Source: Trifolium pratense (Eukaryota; Streptophyta; Magnoliopsida; Fabales; Fabaceae). From it: DNA of 64,000 nt. Under the pieces are notes generated by a model. It saw nothing but the letters and a program-made list of their open reading frames with translations. It had not been told where the DNA came from and made no database searches. The stretch spans positions 35,005,362-35,069,361 of the forward strand of contig NC_060061.1 in the NCBI RefSeq assembly GCF_020283565.1, given 5' to 3'. Numbering within the stretch: position 1 is the first letter of the stretch; every line of letters starts with the position of its first letter. The position numbers and the translations under genes are program-made. This document shows positions 11,114 through 24,100 of this stretch, in pieces.

Positions 11114-11835
11114 TGATAGATCCTCGTACATTCCTGTACTCGAGGAGAGCTTCTAAGTTTTCGATGTGCTCGTCTGGGTCTGTCTGGTTTTTCTAGCCCG
11201 ACCGGCAAAGGAAGTTCTCGAATCCTACGGGAGAGGGGGCCTTGATGGCTTTCCCTTTCGGCCGGGGATCGGTGCCTCTGATGTCGAGGAGGGTTATCCC
11301 TTCTTGGGGAACGTCTCCTCGGAGGTGGGGAGTTTCGAGATGATTCCTCGTTTCTCCTTGGGCTCACCCTCTTTTCAGTCCTTCTGTGAGGAGGTGGTGA
11401 CCGCGACCTGGAAAAAGTTCTTCTTATAGGTGTGAGTGAGCGTTGAGTTCGACGGGGTTGTACCGTCACTCTTGATTCAGCAATAGCGTCTATTCGACGG
11501 CTTTGGGATTCGAGCCTCCTGTTGCGCTGCTCGAACTTTTGGTTTTGTTGCAGGATCATGTCCGACTGGCGGTTGATCGCGTTTACCAAAGCAGCCATAA
11601 TGTCCTGCATGGGAGCTCTTGGAGGAAGAGCCATTGTCGTAGTCGCTAGTGGCGGTGTAGCCACGGGGATCTGCGGTTCTTCAGGGTTGTAGGGCTCGTC
11701 ATTCATATCCTGCCTTCCTTGGCTATCCTCCGTCACGGACGCCATTTGCCCATCTTGAGGGTATGGCGCGTAATCCATTGGTTGGATGTTGTTCTCCGCC
11801 ATGTGCTCCGGAACCTGGTGGTTGTTAACGCCAGC
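11114..11835 (-). pseudogene. Ty3/gypsy gag N-terminal segment, right arm
   Basis: This continues the right gypsy arm beyond the hAT insertion. It encodes the same MAGVNNHQVPEHMAENN start and Arg/Ser/Pro-rich segment as the left arm at 3545. It shows the same frame change around GLEKPDRPRRAH before the capsid domain as the left arm, so the two arms share this lesion. The start codon is near 11835. Confidence 0.8.
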
Positions 11836-11909
11836 CATTGATCGCAAATTGGTTGTTTGATGGAAGCTTTTTGTTTTGGTTTGGGAAAAACAGGGAAGCT
11901 ACGTCCCCA

Positions 11910-11960
11910 TAGTTGTTCGACATCCCCCGGTGCTCGAGCATCTATGCTCGGCCCAGAACA
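11910..11960 (-). repeat. Remnant of gypsy 5' LTR, right arm
   Basis: Read on the minus strand, the sequence starts TGTTCTGGGCCGAGCATAGA and continues through CACCGGGGGATGTCGAACAA. It then jumps straight to TGGGGACGTAGCTTC, which in the left arm lies just after the LTR. About 370 bp of LTR and most of the primer binding site have therefore been lost. Flanking bases (GATAT left of 3036, TGATC right of 11960) do not form a clear target duplication for the whole palindrome. Confidence 0.75.
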
Positions 11961-12290
11961 TGATCATAATAAGGAATTCCTTCAAATTCATGAAATCTTA
12001 AAACAGTATGACTTGCATACCAGCAGCAAGCTTTGACTACCACTGCCTTTCCTGCAAAAAGTGCCACAATATAGAATATTGTATGTCACTAAGATGGATA
12101 AAATTAAGACTAAGCACAATTGAGAGAAAGTTCTGATTCTTATCTCATCACTATAACAAAAAATATATCCAACTGGTTGATCAAACATAGTCGCAAATAA
12201 CAACAAAATAGATTACAAACATAGTCGCAAATTGCTCAATCAAGACTATATAATACATATATCCTACAAACAAATCCAAACCAAATAAAA

Positions 12291-14161
<1,871 letters not shown>

Positions 14162-14689
14162 CAAGGTTGTCAGAACCGGACCGGTCATCGAACCGGCGAG
14201 CTCATCAGTTCAAGGTTCAATTGGTCAGACCGGGTTCAATCGGGGTCGAACCGTTTTTAATTAAATATATATTTTAATTAATATATAAATAAGTATATAT
14301 GAATAATTGTTGAATATTTCATAATTTCACACATTAAAAAGATAAAATATCACATGTCAAAATAAAATAAAATTTATAATTCAAACCAAATGAAAAATAG
14401 ATGAAAAACAAAAACCTTTCCTATTCCTACGACGTCGTTGTTTTGTTTCAGATTTTTTTAAAAAAATAATAAAATTAAAACGACGTCGTTTTGCCCTTTT
14501 TTTAAAAAAAAATAAAAAAATTTGCAAAACCGCTTGAACCGCCCGGCCGGTTCGTCAGTTCGACCCGGTCCGACCCCGGTTCACGCGTTTTTTTGCCGGT
14601 CGGTTTCCTATCCGTTTTTTGCTCAAAACCGAACCGTTTTCATGACCGGTTCACGGTCCGACCGGTCCGGTCCGGTTTTGATAACCTTG
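14162..14689 (+). mobile_element. hAT-like MITE, GGACCGG-rich ends, copy 1
   Basis: The element begins CAAGGTTGTCAGAACCGGAC and ends GTCCGGTTTTGATAACCTTG, forming inverted repeats. It is flanked by a perfect 8-bp duplication GTTCTAAC (14154-14161 and 14690-14697). The internal sequence repeats ACCGG/GACCGG motifs at both ends and is AT-rich in the middle. A second copy in opposite orientation occurs at 33861-34376. The 8-bp duplication suggests hAT. It has no transposase. Confidence 0.85.
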
Positions 14690-15140
14690 GTTCTAACACT
14701 ATCTTCAACCCCAACATCAATGAAAAAATTTCGGTTATATTCAAAATGTCCCGATATCCTCTTTGTTACACCACAAACTATCAAATGGCTTCCAGGGTAT
14801 ACATGTATTCCGTAAGTCGTGGAATCCGGGATTATATCTTCCCCCTACCCTAAAAAGCTGTAATTGAAAATGACGCTTAAATAATTCATGGTTTTCAGTA
14901 AGCAAATTCTACAAGTACCTTTATGCCAAAGATGAACTATGAACAAATGAACGCAACAAAATAATCGACTGTTAGCGTTGGCATATTAGAACCAGTACAA
15001 TGTATTACATACAATGATGCCATATTTGACATAATTACTGTATTAGTGCTTCTAAAACACTTCCAAAATAGAGGTTCTGGTCTGCTGGATGTCCCACCAA
15101 GTTTTCCTACTATATGGCTGATGAGAATCATTAAGAGAGA

Positions 15141-18100
15141 TCAGAGTCCACGATTGGGGCAGACATTAGCAAAATGAGATGGATCACCACATGTATAGCA
15201 CCTTCTACCAGAAACAGGATCCCCAGTGGCTGTCACAAATGTCCCATTAGAAGAATTAGATCCACTCCGTCCCCTACCACGAGGTCCACGGCCACCATTT
15301 CGACCACGGCTGGGTGTTGGAGTACTACTATTTGAACGTGTAAAACTTCTTCCTCCACTGCCATTGTTGAGGTTATCCTCCCATCTGTAATAGAGGTGAT
15401 AAGATTTACATGAGCAAATAGCTATTTCAACCATGCAATGTGTTTTGTTCCCAAGCTTTTTGACATACAATTAAAACAGAGGACGTCTCTTAAATAAAAT
15501 TGAAATTAACATCAACTCGGGGAGTTCACGTACACAAAGAAATTGCACTCCTGTGATTGACATGAGTAGAACTTCCTGCCCCTGTTATTTGCTGTATTTG
15601 CAGTTCGCAAAACACATGGTGCTCCACATGAGCTGCATGAAACAGAAGATTCACCTGCATTGTGTAAAAGTTTATTATAAGATACATTCACTTAAATTTC
15701 AATTTTGACAGCTGCTAAACAATGACGGAAAAATGTATAACAAGATAAGTGATTTAAATATCAACACTTTGTGCAGCATTATTAAAATTCGTCGCGCATT
15801 AATAACATAGTTAAGCTAGGATAGGACAGATTTGTCTCTAGGGACCATCAATTATCACATGTAAATGTCAGTCTAAACCCAGAGAATTAATAACCACTTA
15901 TGAAAAATGTGAAAACTGAATATATTATTATATTTCAAGTTATGAATAATTTACAATCACTAATGTGTTTATATAGGCTATTCTAACCTAATGGGCTCAT
16001 GGGCCGAATACAAATTACTAATAGAAGATTACTCCTAATAATAGAATATTTACTATTTATTTACAACACTCCCCCTCAAGCTGGTGAATGAATATTTATC
16101 ATTCCCAACTTGGAAACAATTCTTTCAAAGTTATTGCCGTTCAGCCCCTTAGTTAGAAGATCTGCAAGGTTGCCTTGGGAAGAGACATATGGAGTGCAAA
16201 TTAGACCACTATCTAATTTTTCTTTGATGAAGTGTCGGTCAACTTCAATATGTTTGGTCCTATCATGTTGCACTGGATTATGAGCTATGCTAATAGCAGA
16301 TTTATTATCACAATAGAGTTTCATTGGTTCATCACTCTTTATCCTCAAGTCTTCCAAGATGCTTTTCAGCCATAGTAATTCACATATACCTTGTGCCATT
16401 GCCCTAAACTCTGCTTCAGCACTAGATCTGGATACCACGCTTTGTTTTTTACTCTTCCAAGTCACAAGATTTCCACCTAAAAAAGTGCAATATCCTGTAG
16501 TTGATCTCCTATCCACAATTGACCCTGCATAGTCAGCATCAGTATATGCTTCAAGTCCCACACTTCCATTTCGTTCGAACAAAATTCCTCTACCTGGAGT
16601 TCCTTTCAAATATTGAACAATTCGGAGTGCAGCTTGTAGATGAATCTCCTTTGGTTGGTGCATGAATTGGCTGACCAAGCTTACAGCAAAAGCAACATCA
16701 GGTCTAGTATGTGATAAATATATCAGTTTGCCGACCAATCTTTGATACATTTCCTTATTAACCGCAACATCTTCTTCTGCATTCCCCAACTTTATATTTG
16801 GATCAATTGGTGTACATGCAGGCTTGCATGCTGTCTTGCCAGTCTCTTGCAAAAGGTCGGTAATGTATTTTTGTTGGGATATGAAAATTCCTTTCTTAGA
16901 GTGAGCCACTTCTATTCCCAAAAAATACTTCAATTTTCCCAAGGTCTTAATCTCAAATTCCTTGGCTAAGTGTTGACTTAACATTTGCTGCTCCTCTTCA
17001 TCATCGCCTGTTACGATAATGTCGTCCACATACACCAATAACACTGTGACTCCCCCTAACTCAGAGTGTTTAACAAATAAAGTATGGTCTCCTTGACTTT
17101 GTTTGAAGCCCAAACCAACCATAACTTTAGTGAATCTTCCAAACCAAGCTTGTGGTGATTGCTTTAGTCCATATAAAGCCTTTTTTAACTTACACACGGT
17201 GTTGGCAGCAATATCTTCACGATATCCAGGGGGTACATCCATGTAGATCTCTTCTTCAAGTTCTCCATGAAGGAAAGCATTTTTTACATCAAATTGCTGC
17301 AAGTTCCAATTGTAATTAGCTGCTAAAGATAATATCACCCTAACAGTATTCATTTTTGCAACTGGAGCAAATGTCTCTGAGTAATCTATTCCATAAGTCT
17401 GAGTGAACCCTTTGGCTACCAATCTTGCCTTGTACCTCTCAATAGATCTATCAGCCTTGTATTTTACAGTGTATACCCATTTGCACCCTACAGGTTTCTT
17501 TCCATTTGGTAGAGAGACCAATTCTCAAGTGCCTCCATTTCCAAATCCATGGCTTGTTTCCATTTCCTGTCAGACAATGCCTCAGACAAGGAAGTAGGTA
17601 TTGTGGTAGTGTTTAGACTTGTGAGGAAGGCTTTATGGGTAGTTGATAATTGTTCAAAGCATAAGTAATTGGATAGAGGGTAAAGTGGCTTGTTGGTGCA
17701 GGTTCTAGTTTCTTTCCTATGGGCAATTGGGAGATGCGAGTCTTTAGAGTATATTGGTGTTACTTCTCTTGATTTTGGTTTTTTATGTTTTATCGGGTTG
17801 GGTTCTTGTAAGGTTGAGCTAGATTCTGGTACCTGAACAGGAGAAAATTCGGAAATTGAATCACTAGATTTTGAAGGGTCAAGGAAAGTTTCTTCATGTA
17901 ATGTTGGATTGGATTCATGGATATGAGTAGATTCAGGAATGATATTCTTTTTCCTTGTGTATACTAAATTCTTCCCATATCTTACATCAACACCAACATT
18001 TCCATCTTTTTCGGAATCAATTTCAGTCTCAACATTGTCACCTCTAGTTTCAACATTTTAGGATCAATTTCAGTCTCAACATTGTCACTTCTAGTTTCAG

Positions 18101-21100
18101 CCTCAACTTCTGGTCCGAGATTAAGGTCAGGAAGTATAAGAGACTCATCTTCCTCACTTGTGCTCTCCCCGTGAAGATGAGTTTGAGCGAAGTAACTTTC
18201 TTGTTCATGAAAGGTGACATCTCGAGAGACAAAGAATTTATTAGACGGTGGATGATAACATTTGTAACCCTTTTGGGTGGAAGAATACCCTATAAAGACA
18301 CACTTTAAGGCTCTAGGATCAAGTTTCCCTCTACCATCACTATGGATATGGACGAACGACTTACACCCAAATATTCTAGGAATTAGATTACAAGAGGTGG
18401 ACACATCAGGATAAAATGAGGATAGAACCTCCATAGGAGTTTTAGAGGCAAGGACACTAGAAGGTAAACGATTTATGAGATACGATGCGGTTAAAACCGC
18501 CTCTCCCCAATACTTCTTGGGAACCTTATTTTGGAATAATATAGCACATGTTTGATCTAACAAATGCCTGTTTTTTCTCTCAGCAATCCCATTTTGTTGG
18601 GGTGTTTTGACACAAGAGGACTCATGAATAATACCCTATTTTTGACAAAAGGAATTAAGTCCTTGATTGAAGTAATCTTTGGCATTATCAGACCTGACCC
18701 TCTTAATACTCACTCCAAACTGGTTTTTTACCAATGAGAAGAAATGTAGAAACACAGAGGTAACCTCGGACTTTTGTCTTAGTAAGTAGACCCATGTAAC
18801 CCGAGTGCAATCATCGATGAAGGTTACAAACCATCGAGCACCCGATATATTTGGAACATTAGAAGGACCCCACACATCAGTATGAATTAAATAAAATGGA
18901 GAAGTACTCACTTTGTTACTGACCGGAAAAGAGGCACGTTTGTGTTTAGCAAGTTCACACACCTCACAACAAAGACTCTCAACATCTAAATTTTTACAAA
19001 AGGAAGGAAATATTTGTTTCATGACTCTAAATGAAGGATGACCAAGACGACGGTGGTATAGAAAGACCTTCTCCCTGTTGGTCTTAATTGATTCCGAAAA
19101 AAGTGAGTTGTTGTTGTTGAGTGGATTTGGGGGGAGATTTTGGTTATCCAAGTAATAAAGACCATTCAATTCTCTCGCATTTCCAATTGTCCTCCCCGAA
19201 TGCTTATCTTGAAAAACACAAGCATTGTCATAAAAAATAGCATTACATGATAGGTTTTTGGTGAGTTTTTGTATGGAAATTAGGCTAGTAGACAATTTGG
19301 GAATGTGAAGGACATTTCGTAGGATTATAGATGGACTTATTTGGATATCTCCTTGACCTGCTACAGTTAAAAGGGTACCATCTGCTGTGGATATTTTCTT
19401 GTTACTGAGACAAGGTGAATAAGTGGAAAATTGTGTGGGTAAGGGTGTCATGTGGTCAGTGCCTCCAGAATCCAGTATCCAATATTGGTTATAGGGTTTG
19501 TCCGAAGCATTAAATCCAACAGAAAATTGAGACTTACCAAGAGAAAGTGGAAACGGAAACATACCTGAATATGCCAGAGAAGTTGTAACCGTTGTTGGTG
19601 TCTCCAATTCACTAAGAAAAGATTTCAACATCTTTATTTCATCTTGGTTGAGTGGAACAAATCCTTTTTTTGACATATTGACCGATGTCATGTGATTCTC
19701 TTAATAAGGAGAACAAAATAGCAAAAAATCCAAGTTTTTTTTTTTTTTGACTGAACAGTGACGCAGGAACAGTACGCGTGTTGACAGGGCCACGTGAACA
19801 GTGATTTCGCAACTGTTTGCTGAAACTGCAATAAAGGCAGTAGTAACAAATCCTAATCCTGCAATGAAGGCAATTAGGGTTTATGACCGCAATGAAGGCG
19901 GCTAGGGTTTATGCGGAAGCAAGGCCCTCAAAGAACGAGAGCTCTGATGCCATGTGAAAACTGAATATATTATTATATTTCAAGTTATGAATAATTTACA
20001 ATCACTAATGTGTTTATATAGGCTATTCTAACCTAATGGGCTCATGGGCCGAATACAAATTACTAATAGAAGATTACTCCTAATAATAGAATATTTACTA
20101 TTTATTTACAACAAAAAATAATTCACCAATTCATCTATAGAATCCAAAATTAACATTTGCGTATAACTAAATACAGAGCCAGGATCACTGCTTGCTCATT
20201 TCCCAACGTCAACACTAAAATGACCAGAAGATACATTTCTTATTTCTCTAGGCTGTCAACACTATTATGGCATTTTGAAATTCAAGAGATCTTACCACTT
20301 TGTTGGTTCATTCCAGGATATTGGGCATTCCTGGAACGTCGAGTCTGTGAAGGACACTCATTAGAAGAATGTCCTGTTTCTTGACAGTGCAAACAAACAG
20401 CTTGCCTTGGGTTGGTATGATTGGCGTTGCTGGTTGATGCAGTAGGTCCTCGAGCTCTTGCTGGTTGATTGGTGTTGCTGGTTGGTGCAGTAGGTCCTCG
20501 AGCTCTTGCTGGTTGATGCAAAAGGTATAATCATTGGATTCTAATACTTATCCACGAAAACAATTAGAACGGCAGTAAACAAGTTAAGAAAAATTCTCTT
20601 TAGGCCCCTCAATATGCTCTAAGGCCCCCAAAATTTTCAAAGCCATATTGAGGGGCCCAAAGAGAATTTTTCACAGGTTAATGTCACTGACTTGTGACCA
20701 CAAAATTCTATAAAAACTCATTTTGTGCTGAATAACAAAAAAAAAAGTAAAATAAAAGTACCCATGCATAAAAGCTTGCTTAAGGGCCATAACAATATCC
20801 ATAAAAAAATCTTAACATCTCCTAAAAAATGTTTTTAATGTCATTAATAAATTTTGTAGGAATCGTAGTATATACAAAGGTTATGTCGTTAGTTTTACAT
20901 GCTTACAGGTATTGTTCAACCTATTAATTATCAGGAGACTAAGAGAAACAAAGTGAAAGATAATGAGGGAAAACATAAAGAAGGCTACTCTAAAGTGAGT
21001 TAGTTTTTGTCTATAAAGTGAGCAAGTAAAGCTATATAACCACATTGATTAAATTAAAAGTACATAGCAATCTCAACCCACAAAAATCTAAGGGTCTTGA

Positions 21101-24100
21101 ACCCAACTATATTCTTTCATTATTAATTTAACTTGTGAACAGAATGTAAAGGTATATATAACTTTGTAACAGCCCAGTGGAATCTCATTGTTACTGACAC
21201 TGATAGGTGAGTGAGTAAACGCTATATTACTGACAACTCTACGTTGTGTGCAGCTGTTATCAGCAGGCTGAACTGCTATTAACACAGTCAATTTCAATTC
21301 AACCGTAGGTTACATTGAGCCAGTATTTCATATGAAATATATGTAAGATCCAAATATATTTTCGAGTGTTACTACTAATTACTTAGCCATCCATACAAAC
21401 CTGGCATGCGAGAGCCTGTGCCACATATTTCTGTCAACTGTGTAAGAATCTCGTCACAGCCACCAATGCAACCTATAATAATACATGTATTTACAAAATG
21501 TAAGTGTTTCAACTATAAAGGGTTCAAGTAGCTGTCATCAATGTGAATGAATTTATATGTTGAAGAACCAATTCAAAGAATCATTTTTCATATTCTTCTC
21601 TTTCCAATTGCTCCTTTGGAAAATAATAAAAAATTAAATTATGGGAAAAATTAATTTTCAAATCATGCAAACTTCTAACAAATTTAGTCACCAGATTGGG
21701 ATTTAAAAAATGTAGAGGTCTACCATACATTTAAAAAGTAACGAATGCAATCTCAAAATTGAAAATATCAAGAAAATTCATCATAAAAAGGACATGCACC
21801 TACCCAGATGGTTGACATCGTAGTTTGGTGGTATTTCCAGTTGCCGAAACTTGAATTGAATCAGGTAAACAGGACCTATAATATAAGACATTAGATATAC
21901 CTTTTATATATATTCTAACAAGAATAATAAATTCTCCAATATTTCAGAATTGAAAGGAAAAATAAAATCAACATTTCACAAGAATAATAAACGCTCACAA
22001 GTTTTTAAATTTAAAAATGGAGGTAGAGAAAGAGGCAAAACCATGCATTAGCATGCATGCCACTGATGTATTTTATTCAGTAAGAAGCTAATCATGTATC
22101 ATAATGCAATCTGTAGAATCACAAACCAGGAGTGCAATTGTTGCAAGTATTGGTGGTCACAACCGCTTCTGATACTGATCCAGGGAGCCAGACAACACTT
22201 CTACACTGTTTATGATAAAGACAAGACAAATTTATTTTAGTGCCAATCAGTTATATCCAAGAGAAATAGGGACAGTGAGGGAGAAAAACCGCATATAAAA
22301 CTTTCCTTTTTCAAAATTCAATTCAGAGAGAAGGGACAAAAAATAGATATCTTTGACAACTTTTAACTACTGAGAATTTATCTACACGGCCAAAGGTGTA
22401 AAAGAGAACAATTTTTCTTTGAAGGTTTCCAATAAAAGAAAGTAGTTCATGTCATTGCACAGGAAGAATTTGTATCCCCATTTTTTTTGTTCGTACCAAT
22501 TCTTTTCTTTCTAATAATATATTTTTTATTCGCCTTATAGAAGGGAGAAGAGGGGGCATGGTTTATTGTCAATTCCAAGTGTAAAAAGTTGTAGCATTTT
22601 TATGATAGAGAACTTAACAGGAAACTGGAAAGAAATTAAAAAAGGTAAAAAAATAAATAAATAAATAAATAAAACCAACCTGAGGGTAACCCAAGCATCC
22701 AACCATAAAATTGCCATCCTGATAAATATTAATATAATATTAATCTTTAATCAGATAAAATATTTAAAGTACAATATCAAGATTATGATTAAGCATGCCC
22801 TCACGCACAATGTACTTAAAATATAAACATGACAAAATTCATCTGTAATTCAAGTATAAATGATTTCATAATTCAATCTTATATCAACTAGATATATCAC
22901 AGAGAACAAATTTTCTTTGAAGGTTTCCAATAAAAGAAAGGACAACTACATTCCTTATTGTTGACAGTGTAATTGATTAACTGCTACGATCCAGCAAAAT
23001 AATGGTACATATTTGAGCCATTTATTTGATTCCCAAATAATACCCACAATAACAAAATATTAAAATCACCACAAAAATGTCATAACTTTGTTCATGAAAT
23101 ACCATTATTTCCACCACGGAAACCACAACTACATAAAAACATACTCGGTTTTTCTTTAGCACCATATCTGATTCCTGGCAAAGTCCACACCGTCGAACAA
23201 CTTCCCCAGTTGCATTCTGCTCCTCGCTGCCAACTCTATTTGATCTGCAACAGTGGTTGAAGATCCATTAACATTTTACATAAGGAATCCATGAGGCTGG
23301 AGGTGCGAGGATAACTACCTTTCGAAAAATATTGCCATGGCTTCTAAAAGTTTCACTTTATTTAATCTTGCCTGCGTTTATTTACAAGTTATCAATTATT
23401 GAAGGTCACGTTGTCTATAATCAGAAGGAAAAAAATTGTGTACGCCAGATGGCATGGAAAACCTACTTAAATGAATATTAAATTAATACATATCAGTTTC
23501 TTCTAGCTTGCATTTACTTACCAAAATTAATGTTGTGAATACATAAAAAGATAATGTATTTGAAATTTTTATTTTGTTCAAAATCCCAAGACTTGTGGAG
23601 AAAAGCCACAAGTCCAGTTTATTGCAGGAAGCATCAAAACAGTGAATAAAGGTTTGGTACAATACTTATATTGTGCAGAAATTCTGGCGATAAGATTTAT
23701 ATTGTTTCTGTCTAAAGAGGAATGGGATTTATATACCAAATTTCAAGAAGGAAAGAGAACATATGAATAGAATATGCAAAAGTATAAAGGAGAGTGAGGT
23801 ACTTAAAGCAGAAGAAAAATATCTTGAAGTGGGAAGAAATTTACAAGATATAAGAGAAATTCTTCTTATTACCTTCACATTTCATCAATGAGCAAGAAAC
23901 TACCTCAATAAACTACAATTGCTGTAAAATACTAAATACATAAAGGTTTGTCATCCCAATGCAAAAATAAATGACATATTTTTAAATAAGGGTTCAAAAG
24001 ATGCAATAATAAAACTAACAAAAGAACCAAATCTTGATCACTAAAAACTAATAATTAACAAGAAAGAATGTTTCGTCAAAAAAAAAAAACAAGAAAGAAT

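Larger units (their letters stand above)
15908..20113 (-). mobile_element. Ty1/copia retrotransposon in TOP3A intron 22
   Basis: Complete LTR-retrotransposon outline of 4206 bp: two LTRs, tRNA-Met-type primer site, polypurine tract and a 5-bp duplication AAAAA on each side (15903-15907, 20114-20118). It lies in the same orientation as TOP3A. The order on the minus strand is LTR, PBS, protease, integrase, RT/RNase H, PPT, LTR. No gag region is present: only about 250 bp separate the primer site from the protease frame. The pol frame is broken by one in-frame TAG, a 47-bp tandem duplication and a small lesion upstream of RT. The insertion sits in an intron, so the TOP3A coding frame is untouched. 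Confidence 0.92.
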
